Positions 52,423 to 62,462 of a DNA stretch of 64,000 bases are shown here, piece by piece. Every line of letters starts with the position of its first letter. The stretch's first letter is position 1. The stretch spans positions 1,696,591-1,760,590 of the forward strand of contig BPHB01000001.1 in NCBI GenBank assembly GCA_026003335.1, given 5' to 3'. Both the position numbers and the translations under genes were made by a program. The stretch comes from Chitinophagales bacterium. GTDB lineage: Bacteria > Bacteroidota > Bacteroidia > Chitinophagales > CAIOSU01. Under the pieces are notes generated by a model. That model was not told the origin of the DNA, did no database searches, and saw only the letters and a program-made list of their open reading frames with translations.

Positions 52423-54450
52423 TTATTTTATTTCACTGCCCTCCTGTGCTTCTTCTGCCGGAGAAACAAAAGCCAGGCGACCGTCTTTATTTTCGGCCAG
52501 CAGAATCATACCATGCGACTCAATGCCCCTTATTTTTTTAGGAGCCAGATTAGCCACTACGCTCACTTTTTTTCCAATGATATCTTCGGGATGAAAATAC
52601 GGAGCTATTCCCGAAACAATGGTGCGCTGTTCATTGCCCAGATCAACCAGCAGCCGGAGTAACTTATCAGCTTTTTCCACCTTTTCGGCTGAGAGAATTT
52701 TTCCTACGCGCAGGTCCAGCTTTGCGAAATCGTCATAGCTGATAAGCGGCTTTCGCTTCTCAGCCTCTGAGGCAGCAGCTTTCGGCTGTGCATTGCCGTA
52801 AAGTTTTTGGGTTTGACGCACGACAAATTGGTCTTCAATTTTTTCAAAAAGCAATTCCGCAGCGCCCAACCGATGACCCGCTGTGAGCAGATTCAGCCTG
52901 CCGATATTTTCCCACCTGAGCACGGAAATATCCAGATTCAGCATCTTCAGGATTGTGCGTGCAGTGAAAGGCAGAAAAGGCTCAATCAGTATGGCGATGT
53001 TGGCAATCAGTTGCAAACAATCGTGCAATACGATACCGGCCTGCTGTGGATGGGTTTTTATGAGTTTCCAGGGTTCGTTTTCGGTGAGCAGTTTGTTTCC
53101 ATGCCTGACCACCTGCATTACCTCCTGCAGCGCTTCTCTGAAGCGGAAGTGCTCCAGTGATTCTTCAACACGTGTTTGTTGTTGCAACAGCAGCTGTTTG
53201 AGCTCGTCACACGCATCAGCGGGTGGCACTCTGTTTTCAAAAAATTTTCCGGTAAGCACCATCACCCGATTTACGAAGTTACCGAGAATGGCTACCAGCT
53301 CATTATTGTTTCTTGCCTGATAATCCTTCCAGGTGAATTCGCTGTCTTTGGTTTCAGGCATAATGGAGCACAACACATAGCGCAATACGTCCTCTTTACC
53401 CGGATTTTCATCCAGATATTCGTGAAGCCAGACTGCCCAGTTGCGGGAGGTAGATAATTTATTTCCTTCCAAATTCAAAAACTCATTAGCGGGGACATCG
53501 TCCGGCAGAATATATTCCCCATGAGCTTTTAGCATGGCCGGAAAGATGATACAATGAAACACAATATTATCCTTACCGATAAAATGTATCAGGCGGGTAT
53601 CGGGGTGTTTCCAATATTTTTCCCAGTCATCGGTAAGGGCCCGCGTTGCAGAAATATAGCCGATGGGGGCATCAAACCACACATACAAAACCTTTCCTTT
53701 TGCCTGTGGCAGGGGAACAGATACACCCCAGTCTAGGTCGCGGGTGATAGCGCGCGGCTGCAAGCCTTGATCCAGCCAGGAGCGACACTGGCCGTAAACA
53801 TTGGGCTTCCAGTGGTCCTTCCGGCCTTCAATCCACGCTTCCAGCCATTGTTTTTGATACTTATCCAGCGGAAGAAACCAATGCACGGTTTTGCGTTTCA
53901 CCGGAGGCTTCCCCGATAGCATAGACCTTGGATGAAGCAGCTCATCAGGGCTCAGGCTTTTACCGCATTTTTCACACTGGTCGCCATATGCCCGTTCATT
54001 GCCACAATTAGGGCATGTGCCTTCAATGTAGCGATCGGCAAGAAATTGTTTCGCCTCTTCATCATAAAACTGATCGGTTTCCAATTCCATTAATTCGCCC
54101 TTGTCGTAAAGTCTTTTAAAAAAAGCAGAGGCTGTTTCATGATGCAGAGGGTCTGAGGTTCGGTGGAATATGTCAAAGCTGATTCCAAAGCGTGCAAAAG
54201 TTGTGCTGTTGAGATGATGATAGGTATCTACAACCTGCTGAGGTGTGCGATGTTCTTTTAAGGCACGGAGGGTGATGGGGATGCCATGTTCATCTGAGCC
54301 GCACACAAATTTTACATCTTCACCCTTAAGGCGCAGATAACGCACAAAAATATCGGCCGGAAGGTAGGCTCCGGCTATATGTCCGATATGCAAAGGGCCG
54401 TTTGCATATGGCAGGGCTGCCGTTATTAAGTATCGCTTTGGCTTATTCAA
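52423..54450 (-). CDS. metG: Methionine--tRNA ligase
   Basis: Charges methionine onto tRNA. HIGH motif region [20 protein letters not shown], zinc knuckles CPNC and CEKC in the insertion, KMSKS-like [13 protein letters not shown], anticodon domain, and a C-terminal tRNA-binding (EMAP/Trbp111) domain [21 protein letters not shown] choose the TTG at 54450 ([18 protein letters not shown]) as start: the longer ORF begins with GTG at 54474, only three bases from a -7 box, and lacks support from family length. Confidence 0.93.
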   Translation of the reverse strand: MNKPKRYLITAALPYANGPLHIGHIAGAYLPADIFVRYLRLKGEDVKFVCGSDEHGIPITLRALKEHRTPQQVVDTYHHLNSTTFARFGISFDIFHRTSDPLHHETASAFFKRLYDKGELMELETDQFYDEEAKQFLADRYIEGTCPNCGNERAYGDQCEKCGKSLSPDELLHPRSMLSGKPPVKRKTVHWFLPLDKYQKQWLEAWIEGRKDHWKPNVYGQCRSWLDQGLQPRAITRDLDWGVSVPLPQAKGKVLYVWFDAPIGYISATRALTDDWEKYWKHPDTRLIHFIGKDNIVFHCIIFPAMLKAHGEYILPDDVPANEFLNLEGNKLSTSRNWAVWLHEYLDENPGKEDVLRYVLCSIMPETKDSEFTWKDYQARNNNELVAILGNFVNRVMVLTGKFFENRVPPADACDELKQLLLQQQTRVEESLEHFRFREALQEVMQVVRHGNKLLTENEPWKLIKTHPQQAGIVLHDCLQLIANIAILIEPFLPFTARTILKMLNLDISVLRWENIGRLNLLTAGHRLGAAELLFEKIEDQFVVRQTQKLYGNAQPKAAASEAEKRKPLISYDDFAKLDLRVGKILSAEKVEKADKLLRLLVDLGNEQRTIVSGIAPYFHPEDIIGKKVSVVANLAPKKIRGIESHGMILLAENKDGRLAFVSPAEEAQEGSEIK

Positions 54451-54476
54451 GAGGCGGTTTATTTTTGAATGCACGA

Positions 54477-54484
54477 CAAAGATA
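54477..54484 (-). promoter_or_regulatory. Bacteroidota -7 box for metG
   Basis: TATCTTTG on the minus strand, an exact match. It lies three bases from the GTG at 54474 but 26 bases from the TTG at 54450, so it supports the TTG start. Confidence 0.45.
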
Positions 54485-54545
54485 GAAAGGATACCGCACC
54501 CTTGAGTTTATCCGTTTTTTGCGGGAATATCCGAATGCATGAAGT

Positions 54546-55445
54546 ATGAAAATACCACCACCGCTTCAGCCGGGCGACAAGGTAGCATTGGTCAGTCCGG
54601 CCCGAAAAATCAGCCGTAGCGAAATCGCTTTTGCCCTGCAAACCCTGAAAGCATGGAAACTGAAAACCATGTTGGGTAAAACCATAGGGAAATCCTATAA
54701 CCAGTTTGCCGGGGATGATTCTTTGCGGGCAGCTGATTTTCAGCGCATGCTGGACGATGATTCCGTACGTGCCATCTTTTGCGCCCGCGGTGGCTATGGC
54801 ACTGTGCGCATCATTGACCGGCTGGACTTTACCCGTTTCCTGCAAAAACCCAAATGGATTATCGGCTTCAGTGATATTACTGTGCTGCATGCTCATGTGC
54901 ATCAGTGCCTGCATATCGCAACCCTGCACGCCTCTATGCCGGTGAGCTTCAGCCAAAATACCCGCTCTGCACTGAACAACCTCCGGATGATACTTTTCGG
55001 CCAAACACCGCATTACCAAATACAACCACATCCGCTCAACGTAAAGGGATCTGCTTCCGGTATCCTCATAGGCGGTAATCTTTCTGTGCTCTACAGTCTT
55101 GCCGGCTCCGTTTCTGACCCCGACACACGTGGGAAAATTTTATTCCTGGAAGACATAGACGAATATCTCTATCACATTGACCGCATGCTCATGCAACTAA
55201 AACGTAGCGGCAAGCTGGAAAAACTGGCCGGCATGATTATTGGCGGCTTCACGAAAATGAAAGACAATAAGATTCCCTACGGAAATAACGCCTACGAAAT
55301 TATTCACGAACACATCAGAGATTACGATTTTCCGGTTGTATTTGGTTTTCCGGCAGGTCACCTCCGCAATAACTGCCCGATAATATTCGGTGCCACCGTC
55401 CAATTGCAGGCAACCAGGAAGGCTGCCCTTATTAGTTTTACCTGA
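54546..55445 (+). CDS. LD-carboxypeptidase (S66 family)
   Basis: Removes the terminal D-Ala from murein tetrapeptides in wall recycling. Motifs: PLQPGDKVALVSPARKISRS at the start, FCARGGYGTVRIIDRLDF, the nucleophile S109 in WIIGFSDITVLHAHV, the Glu region FLEDIDEYLYHIDRML and the His in FPAGHLRNN. A typical 299-residue LdcA-like enzyme. The next gene, pnuC, starts at the base after its stop, so all three genes here share a transcript. Confidence 0.9.
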   Translation: MKIPPPLQPGDKVALVSPARKISRSEIAFALQTLKAWKLKTMLGKTIGKSYNQFAGDDSLRAADFQRMLDDDSVRAIFCARGGYGTVRIIDRLDFTRFLQKPKWIIGFSDITVLHAHVHQCLHIATLHASMPVSFSQNTRSALNNLRMILFGQTPHYQIQPHPLNVKGSASGILIGGNLSVLYSLAGSVSDPDTRGKILFLEDIDEYLYHIDRMLMQLKRSGKLEKLAGMIIGGFTKMKDNKIPYGNNAYEIIHEHIRDYDFPVVFGFPAGHLRNNCPIIFGATVQLQATRKAALISFT

Positions 55446-56000
55446 ATGGCAGGCTATTTTACTCGGGAGCGTTTGCTGGAGGCTGTGGCTGTTATATGCA
55501 GTATCCTCTACACGGTGCTGATTACCTATGAAATCATCTGGTGCTGGTCGTTTGCCATCATTGCTTCCATTCTTTTCATTTATCTGGTGTACCGTAAAAA
55601 ACTACTGGCAGAGACTGTTCTGCATATCTTCTATCTGCTGGCTGCCGTTTACGGCTGGGTAACATGGGGCTCGGCTGACGGAGGCAGCATCCAATCGTGG
55701 GGAATAAAAAACAATCTGCTTGTGCTAGGCTGCGGTTTCCTGTTGACCGGCATAACAGGATTTACTCTCAAGCGCTACTCCCCTGCCGCGCTGCCCTATG
55801 TTGATGCATTTACTACCGTATTCAGCATCTTAGCAACCTATATGATGGCACATCGCATACTGGAAAATTGGCTCTACTGGATAGTTATTGACAGCATATC
55901 TGTTTTTATGTATGCCAGGCGCGACCTGCATCTGGGCGCTCTGCTGTATGTCATTTACACTATACTGGCAGTGAATGGTTATCTGCAATGGCTGCGCTGA
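55446..56000 (+). CDS. pnuC: Nicotinamide riboside transporter PnuC
   Basis: A 184-residue protein with about seven helices. EIIWCWSFAIIASILFIYLV, ETVLHIFYLLAAVYGWVTWG and WLYWIVIDSISVFMYARRDL are PnuC signatures; the WxxxD-type motif in the last helices binds nicotinamide riboside. It overlaps the nadR-like kinase gene by 13 bases. Together they import and phosphorylate nicotinamide riboside, a salvage route to NAD. Confidence 0.92.
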   Translation: MAGYFTRERLLEAVAVICSILYTVLITYEIIWCWSFAIIASILFIYLVYRKKLLAETVLHIFYLLAAVYGWVTWGSADGGSIQSWGIKNNLLVLGCGFLLTGITGFTLKRYSPAALPYVDAFTTVFSILATYMMAHRILENWLYWIVIDSISVFMYARRDLHLGALLYVIYTILAVNGYLQWLR

Positions 56001-56506
56001 AAAAAATTGCTATCGTGGGCCCTGAGTCATCGGGAAAAACCTTTCTTGCCCAAGCTCTGGCTGCGCATTACAGCTGCCCATGGGTTCCTGAATATGCCCG
56101 CACATACTTAACACCCGGCAAGCCATACACAGCAGCCGATGTAGAACAGATTGCCCGCGGACAGCTCGCGCTGGAAAACCGGCTCGTATCTGAGGCCGAC
56201 TCGCTGCTGATCTGCGATACAAATCTGCTGGTAATTAAAGTCTGGATGGAACATAAGTTTGGGTATGTGCCGCCCTGGATTGATGCAGAAATCAGGACAA
56301 GGCACTATCACCTGCATCTGCTTACGGCACCTGACATCCCTTATGAAGAAGACCCGCTGCGTGAAAACCCCGAACTGGGTACATATTTCTTTGCCCAGTA
56401 TGAGACACTGTTGAAGACTCTCAGCTTTCCCTACATCATCATTTGCGGCACACATCGCCTTCAGCAGGCAGTGAAAGCTGTCGGCAAAGCTTTGCTTGCC
56501 GGGTGA
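55988..56506 (+). CDS. NadR-like ribosylnicotinamide kinase (AAA ATPase domain only)
   Basis: Phosphorylates nicotinamide riboside. Walker A IAIVGPESSGKTFLA, then PWVPEYARTYLTPGKPYTAA, QIARGQLALENRLVSEADSL, LLICDTNLLVIKVWMEHKF and HLLTAPDIPYEEDPLRENPE are typical of the NadR C-terminal kinase. The adenylyltransferase domain of full NadR is absent. Overlaps pnuC, which supplies its substrate. Confidence 0.9.
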   Translation: MAALKKIAIVGPESSGKTFLAQALAAHYSCPWVPEYARTYLTPGKPYTAADVEQIARGQLALENRLVSEADSLLICDTNLLVIKVWMEHKFGYVPPWIDAEIRTRHYHLHLLTAPDIPYEEDPLRENPELGTYFFAQYETLLKTLSFPYIIICGTHRLQQAVKAVGKALLAG

Positions 56507-56627
56507 TTTGCTAACAAACTTACTCTGAACAGTATTTATAACACTCTTTCTGGGGTTGTGCAGAACTTTTAGTTGTTGGTTTTGCAATCAACCTGCTGTA
56601 GTAACGATATTCACCCTTACGTGAGCG

Positions 56628-57866
56628 ATGAACGAACTGCAAGCATCAGCCGAAAAAATTGCTGCCGATTATGAGCGTCTGGTAAAGCTTAAACAAACCC
56701 AGATTGATGCTTTGCTAGATATATCGCAGGCCATCAACAATAATTTGTCCATTGCTTCTCTGCTGCGTATTTATGAGTTTACGCTGCGGGCGCAGTTCAG
56801 CGTGCCAAGGATGATGGTTTTTCTGAAAAACGAAGTGTGGGAGTGCGTTTGCGCCTATGGAGTGGGCCCCGAAGCCCGAAACATTGATGTGCCGAAAGAT
56901 TTGATATGGATAGACAAACTTACCCGCGTAAGCAGCAGCAAGCATCCGGTACTTGCCGACTTTGAAGTGGTTATTCCTGTACAGCATCAGGACAGGCCCC
57001 TGGCCTATGTGCTCATTGGCGATCTGGATAAGCGGTTTTCTTCCGATGAGCAATTGCGTTTTATCCAAACACTGACGAACATCGTTCTGGTTGCCGTGGA
57101 AAACCGCAAACTCCTGCGTGCCCAAATTGAACAGGAAGTGCTTAAAAAGGAACTGGAGCTGGCTGCCCAGATGCAGGCTATGCTTTTCCCCGAACAGCTG
57201 CCCGATAATGACATGTGTGAAATGGCCGCTTTTTATTATCCCCATCATGATATCGGGGGCGATTATTATGATTATTTGGAGCTTCCAGACGGGCACCATA
57301 TGTTTTGTGTGGGCGACATATCCGGCAAAGGCATAGCTGCCGCACTTCTGATGGCCAACTTTCAGGCTAACCTGCGCTCCCTTATCAAAACACACCGCAA
57401 CCTTACCACGTTTGCCGAAACACTCAATGACCTGGTAAGTCAGATCACCCGCGGAGAAAAATTTATCACCCTTTTGCTGGGTGTCTTCAACCCCGCTACA
57501 CGCCAGCTCAACTATATCAATGCCGGCCACAATCCTTCGCTCCTATATCAGGAGGGTAAACTTATTGAACTCACCAAAGGGTGCACAATCCTGGGCATGT
57601 TTCCTGACCTGCCTTTCGTCAGAACAGAAGAGATAATTCTTTCGCGGGAGGCGCTTTTGATTAATTATACAGACGGACTGATTGATTTTGAAAATGAAGC
57701 CGGAGAATTTTATGGTGTGGAGCGATTAAAGGAATTTGTCATCCGAAATCATCATTTATCGGCCACTGAGTTTAATCGTACTCTCATAAACGAAATCAAA
57801 ACCTTCAAAGGAACAGGCGGCTCCTTTTTGGATGATGTGACTTTGCTTACCTGCCGTTATCATTAA
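56628..57866 (+). CDS. GAF-domain SpoIIE/PP2C serine phosphatase
   Basis: A 412-residue signalling protein without membrane helices: N-terminal coiled coil (QTQIDALLDISQAINNNLSI), GAF domain to about residue 165, a linker helix (LKKELELAAQMQAMLFPEQL), and a PP2C/SpoIIE phosphatase with IGGDYYDYLELPDGHHMFCV, GDISGKGIAAALLMANFQAN, NYINAGHNPSLLYQ and LINYTDGLIDFENEAGEFYG. The metal-binding Asp residues are intact. It likely dephosphorylates an anti-sigma antagonist; no such gene is adjacent. Confidence 0.9.
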   Translation: MNELQASAEKIAADYERLVKLKQTQIDALLDISQAINNNLSIASLLRIYEFTLRAQFSVPRMMVFLKNEVWECVCAYGVGPEARNIDVPKDLIWIDKLTRVSSSKHPVLADFEVVIPVQHQDRPLAYVLIGDLDKRFSSDEQLRFIQTLTNIVLVAVENRKLLRAQIEQEVLKKELELAAQMQAMLFPEQLPDNDMCEMAAFYYPHHDIGGDYYDYLELPDGHHMFCVGDISGKGIAAALLMANFQANLRSLIKTHRNLTTFAETLNDLVSQITRGEKFITLLLGVFNPATRQLNYINAGHNPSLLYQEGKLIELTKGCTILGMFPDLPFVRTEEIILSREALLINYTDGLIDFENEAGEFYGVERLKEFVIRNHHLSATEFNRTLINEIKTFKGTGGSFLDDVTLLTCRYH

Positions 57867-58052
57867 AGGGTATTTCAAAATCAAAACAGGGTTATTGTTG
57901 CAGAGTAAATAAGTGCACTTTGCGTGTGAAGGCTTATTGAAGAACTCAATCCGGTATGGCAAACTATCCGATTGCACTGAAGCCGACAGAACCACAGGTG
58001 TTTAGCTCTGATGGGCGCATCGCCCGGATGCAAGTCTTTCAGTGGCCTGTGC

Positions 58053-58631
58053 TCAGATATTTTGTTTCCCGAGCCGCTCTATTTTGTTTAACCAGTTTTG
58101 CCGGTAGCGCTCCTGTGAAAGCCTTATGGAGCCTATTGTTGTAACACGAACCGGATTTATTCCACAAAATTCCAAAGTCAGCTTTTTCATTGCATTATTA
58201 CTCGGTTATCTATACACAAGCCAATAATACCATGCAGGTTGGTCAAGGGTTGAAATAATCCTTGCTGATTTATTTTTCAGTAATTTGTCCCAATACATTG
58301 AATTTTCTCTTCTTTTAAATGCAAATCCCGGCAAAAATACTCTATCAACAAACCCCTTCATTATTGCAGGAACAGAACCCCACCACACCGGATATATAAA
58401 CACCAGATGTTCGGCCCATTTTATTTTTTCCTGGGCTTCTATTAAATCCGGTTCAAGCGCTGTTCGCTTACGATACCCGAATTGCAAGTTCGGATTAAAA
58501 TGCAATTCTCTGATGATTATTTCTTTAAGATGGGCTCCTGACAACATTGCCCCTTTTTTATATGCGCCCGCAAGTGCAAAGCCATAACTTTCCTTATCCG
58601 GATGGTCGTTTATTATCAGAATCTTCTTCAT
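58053..58631 (-). pseudogene. NAD(P)H:quinone reductase-family gene with one in-frame TAA
   Basis: The first 141 codons (MKKILIINDHPDKESYGFAL, EHLVFIYPVWWGSVPAIMKG, STLDQPAWYYWLVYR) are a typical flavodoxin-like NQO/YwrO-type reductase, cut by TAA at 58206-58208. In the same frame the missing part follows without any other fault: PSNNAMKKLTLEFCGINPVR, VTTIGSIRLSQERYRQNWLN, KIERLGKQNI, ending TGA at 58053-58055. The whole, 192 residues, is the family length. In relatives the place reads Tyr-Gly-x-Pro; here Tyr-Arg-stop-Pro. A recent nonsense change or a sequencing error. Confidence 0.85.
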
Positions 58632-58669
58632 TTATGTTGTTTCGTTTACACATGTCTTTCTCAAGACCG

Positions 58670-59287
58670 CTAACGCACAATAAAGAAAAAACCAAAAGAG
58701 CAATAACCATAAGAACCGTAACCCCCTTCAAGGGAAAGACCCATCCAACGCAGAAACAAACTTCTTGCCCCCAGGCCTGCCCCCACCCGCACCTGCTGAT
58801 GTTCTGCTATCACCTCAGCGGATGCCCTTGCATGAGATGACCTGACAAAAGAGTATCCGCTCCAGGCAAATATATACACGTCAATGTAGTGTACCGGGAT
58901 GGGGCGAGAAATACATCGCTGCAGTAAATCGGGTATATGGTACTCAGCACGCAGCCCAATCATGCATTCATGATACCGTACGTCCTGATTGATCCACCGC
59001 GTAGCCTGGACCGACTCATAGGCATATTGCCTGAAGTTGAAGTATGTCAGAACGGGACCCAAGGTAAAATTCCTTGTGGCCGTAACCTGTGACATAATAC
59101 TGACAGGCGGCATTGCCGTTTTCCGGGTGGAAAACATGGTGTTGTGCACACTCAATGCTATTGTTCCCGGTCTGGTGTAAAAAGAAGCAGGCTTCAGGAC
59201 CTTTTTCTGTTTCCACGACTGAGAAAACACAAACAAGGGCAATACTGCCAGCAATAACAGCAGCAGAGGTTTTTTCGTAATCATCAC
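58670..59287 (-). CDS. Exported beta-barrel-like protein, unrecognised
   Basis: Signal peptide MMITKKPLLLLLLAVLPLFV, then about 180 residues with amphipathic strands ending in aromatic residues (NFTLGPVLTYFNFRQYAY, CMIGLRAEYHIPD, VHYIDVYIFAWSGYSFV, GLSLEGGYGSYGYCSFG). It resembles a small outer-membrane barrel. Unknown function. Downstream of no obvious partner. Confidence 0.55.
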   Translation of the reverse strand: MMITKKPLLLLLLAVLPLFVFSQSWKQKKVLKPASFYTRPGTIALSVHNTMFSTRKTAMPPVSIMSQVTATRNFTLGPVLTYFNFRQYAYESVQATRWINQDVRYHECMIGLRAEYHIPDLLQRCISRPIPVHYIDVYIFAWSGYSFVRSSHARASAEVIAEHQQVRVGAGLGARSLFLRWMGLSLEGGYGSYGYCSFGFFFIVR

Positions 59288-59388
59288 TCTACACCCGCAG
59301 GCCGTTCAATATACGCAATCGGCAGGCAAATGTTAATTGTCCCTGAGGAATTAGCTTACAAACGACACGCAGATAGCTATTAACGCTT

Positions 59389-59396
59389 TAACTTTG
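59389..59396 (+). promoter_or_regulatory. Bacteroidota -7 box for serA
   Basis: TAACTTTG, an exact match, ending 20 bases before the GTG at 59416; it supports that GTG as the start codon. Confidence 0.45.
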
Positions 59397-59415
59397 GCAC
59401 TCACCTGATATTACC

Positions 59416-60657
59416 GTGAAAAATACATCCTCTGCTACTTCTTATCCGAAATCCAAAATCCATATTCTCTTGCTGGAAGGTATCAGCAAAACTGCCGTTT
59501 CCGAGTTGCGCAAGTCCGGTTATACCAACATAACCACAGAAGACAGGGCGCTTTCTGAATCAGAGCTGCTGGAGCGGATAAAAAACGTGCACCTGCTTGG
59601 CATACGCTCCAAAACCAAAATCAGCTCCCGCGTAATAGAAAAGGCTGAGAAGCTGATAGGTATAGGCTGCTTCTGCATCGGTACCGACCAGGTTGACCTT
59701 ACAGCAGCCACGGATGCCGGGATTACCGTGTTCAACTCTCCATACTCCAACACCCGCTCGGTAGCTGAACTGGTGCTTGCGGATATCATCATGCTTATGA
59801 GACGCATACCGGAAAGAAATATGGCCACCCACCAGGGAGAATGGCTTAAGGATGCCAAAGGCAGCCACGAAATAAGGGGGAAAACACTGGGCATCATCGG
59901 CTACGGTCATATAGGCTCACAGGTTTCGGTGCTGGCTGAAGCACTGGGCATGCAGATACTGTTTTATGATATTGAACCCAAGCTACCTCTGGGCAATGCC
60001 CGGGCCGTTGATTCCTGTACACGCCTGCTGAAGGAAGCCGATGTGGTTACCCTGCATGTGCCCGACACCCCGCAAACACGCAACATGATAAACCGCGCCA
60101 GAATCCATCAAATGAAAAAGGGCAGCATTCTGCTTAACCTCAGCAGGGGGCATGTTGTTGATCTGAAGGCGCTGCGTGATGCCATCATGAGTGGCCATAT
60201 TGCCGGTGCGGCTATTGACGTATTCCCGGTGGAACCTAAATCAAAAGGAGAAAAATTTGTTTGCCCCTTACAGGGACTACCCAACGTCATTCTTACCCCT
60301 CATATCGGGGGCTCTACAGTAGAAGCTCAGGAAAATATCGGTGTGGATGTAGCAAGAAAACTGATAAACCTAATGGATACTGGCAGCACGGTAGGCTCGC
60401 ACACGGTACCCCCGCTTTCGTTGCCCGTGCAACAAAATACACACCGCCTGCTGCACATCCATAAAAACATGCCGGGTGTATTATCCGAAATCAACGGCAT
60501 CCTCTCGGCTCTCAATGTCAACATCCTCGGTCAGTATCTTAAAACCAATGAACGTATCGGATACGTTGTGCTGGATGTGGACAAGTCGGCTTCTCTAAAG
60601 GCATTCCAGGAAATTAAAAAAGCGCGTCATACCATAAAAACGCGCATACTTTATTAA
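59416..60657 (+). CDS. serA: D-3-phosphoglycerate dehydrogenase
   Basis: First step of serine synthesis. D-isomer-specific 2-hydroxyacid dehydrogenase: substrate-binding LIGIGCFCIGTDQVDLTAAT, Rossmann TLGIIGYGHIGSQVSVLAEA, NLSRGHVVDLKALRDAI, catalytic His in VILTPHIGGSTVEAQENIGV, then a C-terminal ACT domain (LLHIHKNMPGVLSEINGILS) for serine feedback. At 413 residues it is the short E. coli-like type. GTG start supported by the promoter. The nuclease gene follows after nine bases. Confidence 0.93.
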   Translation: MKNTSSATSYPKSKIHILLLEGISKTAVSELRKSGYTNITTEDRALSESELLERIKNVHLLGIRSKTKISSRVIEKAEKLIGIGCFCIGTDQVDLTAATDAGITVFNSPYSNTRSVAELVLADIIMLMRRIPERNMATHQGEWLKDAKGSHEIRGKTLGIIGYGHIGSQVSVLAEALGMQILFYDIEPKLPLGNARAVDSCTRLLKEADVVTLHVPDTPQTRNMINRARIHQMKKGSILLNLSRGHVVDLKALRDAIMSGHIAGAAIDVFPVEPKSKGEKFVCPLQGLPNVILTPHIGGSTVEAQENIGVDVARKLINLMDTGSTVGSHTVPPLSLPVQQNTHRLLHIHKNMPGVLSEINGILSALNVNILGQYLKTNERIGYVVLDVDKSASLKAFQEIKKARHTIKTRILY

Positions 60658-60666
60658 TCCCCTCCA

Positions 60667-62445
60667 ATGTACCCCGGTGTTTTCTTCAGGTTGACTGCAC
60701 GGCTGCTCCTGTGGGGATTGCCGCTTTCAGCCATCGGTCAGGCCGTCTCTGATTATACGATACCCCAGATTCAGGGAAGCGAATGGAAAAGCCCCCTGCA
60801 AAAACAAACTGTGCGTGTAGTGGGGGTAGTCACCGCCTCCTTTCAGGAGAAGGGCCAGCTGGGGGGATTTTTCATTCAGGACCCCACAGGAGATAGCAAT
60901 CCGTTCACTTCTGACGGCCTCTTTATCCATCACACTGCCCCGCCTCAAGTTAAAGCCGGCTTTCTTGTGCGTGTGAGCGGAACAGCCGATGAGTACAAAG
61001 GCCTTACGGAAATCACAAAGGTCACCGCTGTGGAAATACTGGATTCGGGCAAAAACATACAACCCACGCCTCTGAAACTGCCGGTAAGCTCCATGGCGAT
61101 ACTGGAGCAACATGAAGGAATGCTGATTACAATACGGCAACCCCTTATGGTCATCAGCAATGAAAATCTCGGAACATACGGAGAGCTGATGCTTGGCACA
61201 TCCCGTTTATTTCACCCCACCACAACTATTGACCCCAATGATGCAGATGCCTCCGGCAATACGTTTAAAGGAGCATTCAATACTGCCGCTGTGACACGGC
61301 AGGAAGATCTGAATAAAAGAAGCCGCCTTATTCTGGATGACGGAAAGCTGGAAAAAAATCCTCGTCCGATACCTTATCTGGAACCCGGACAGCCTACGCT
61401 CCGCAACGGGTCGCTTACCGAAAGCGTCACCGGAATATTGACCTATGCCTTCGGGCAATATCGTGTACATCCTACAGAGGCAGTTGTTTTTAAATATGCC
61501 GAACGCCTCTCCCTCCCTCCCTCTAACCCCAAAGACCTGGTGATTGCCAGTTTCAATGTGTGGAATTTTTTTAATGGCGATGGTCAAGGAGGAGGCTTCC
61601 CCACACCCCGCGGAGCTCAATCTCTGCAGGAGTTGAACCGGCAGGCAGAAAAACTATATGCCGCCTTGCAGGCTTTAGATGCAGATATTGTAGGCCTGAT
61701 GGAAATAGAAAATGACGGGGATGATGCCTATTCAGCCATTGCCACACTCGTGCGGGGTCTCAACCATGTTCTGGGAGCACCTGTCTATGATTACATTCGT
61801 GACCCGGCAGAAGGAAAGTTATTCCCACCCCGGGATGAAATCAAAGTAGCTATCATATACAAGAAAGATAAAGTAACACCTGTCGGAACCCCGCGTGCTG
61901 ACACCAGTGCTGTTTTTCAACGATTACCTCTGGCTCAAACATTTACAATACGTGCTACCGGAAAGCCTCTGACAGTTATCGTCAATCATTTCAAGTCTAA
62001 GAGGTGCAATGAGGCTACCGGCCCGAATGCAGATCAGGGTGACGGACAGGGCTGCTATAACGCCCTCCGAACCAAACAGGCGGAGGCGCTTGCCCATTTT
62101 GCCCATCATCTGTCAAAAGAGCTTACAGGCCTGTTGCTCATAGGCGATTTCAACAGCTATCACGAAGAGGATCCGCTAGATTTACTTAAAGCCTCGGGAT
62201 TCAGGCTTCTTACACCCCATGACTACACCTTTATCGGCCAGAGTGGTGAAGCCGGCAGTCTGGATCATGTGCTTGTCTCGCCAGATTTATTACCGAACGT
62301 AACAGGTGTACATGTTTGGCATATCAATGCTGATGAGCCTGCGGTGCTCAATTACCGATTGGAAAATCCACCTGCCCTCTATCAGCCGGATGCCTACCGT
62401 AGTTCGGATCATGATCCGCTGATTATTTATTTAGAAATGGAATGA
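60667..62445 (+). CDS. Secreted endonuclease/exonuclease/phosphatase-family protein
   Basis: A 592-residue exported enzyme. Signal peptide, then an OB-fold domain (TVRVVGVVTASFQEKGQLGG, FFIQDPTGDSNPFTSDGLFI), a linker, and an EEP nuclease domain: VIASFNVWNFFNGDG, DADIVGLMEIENDGDDAYSA (metal-binding Glu), TVIVNHFKSKRCNEATGPN, LLIGDFNSYHEEDP and a final SSDHDPLIIYL with the catalytic Asp-His. This is the layout of extracellular DNases of the ExeM/NucH type. No T9SS tail. Probably degrades external DNA. Confidence 0.88.
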   Translation: MYPGVFFRLTARLLLWGLPLSAIGQAVSDYTIPQIQGSEWKSPLQKQTVRVVGVVTASFQEKGQLGGFFIQDPTGDSNPFTSDGLFIHHTAPPQVKAGFLVRVSGTADEYKGLTEITKVTAVEILDSGKNIQPTPLKLPVSSMAILEQHEGMLITIRQPLMVISNENLGTYGELMLGTSRLFHPTTTIDPNDADASGNTFKGAFNTAAVTRQEDLNKRSRLILDDGKLEKNPRPIPYLEPGQPTLRNGSLTESVTGILTYAFGQYRVHPTEAVVFKYAERLSLPPSNPKDLVIASFNVWNFFNGDGQGGGFPTPRGAQSLQELNRQAEKLYAALQALDADIVGLMEIENDGDDAYSAIATLVRGLNHVLGAPVYDYIRDPAEGKLFPPRDEIKVAIIYKKDKVTPVGTPRADTSAVFQRLPLAQTFTIRATGKPLTVIVNHFKSKRCNEATGPNADQGDGQGCYNALRTKQAEALAHFAHHLSKELTGLLLIGDFNSYHEEDPLDLLKASGFRLLTPHDYTFIGQSGEAGSLDHVLVSPDLLPNVTGVHVWHINADEPAVLNYRLENPPALYQPDAYRSSDHDPLIIYLEME

Positions 62446-62462
62446 AAAATTCAGCCCTCCGG

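Noticed and set aside
56715-57530. Long minus-strand ORF opposite the PP2C phosphatase gene
   Set aside because: Shadow of a conserved gene, with biased composition and no family resemblance.
58206-58208. TAA as a sense codon (alternative genetic code)
   Set aside because: TAA is used as a normal stop in many other genes of this window, so a code change is not supported.
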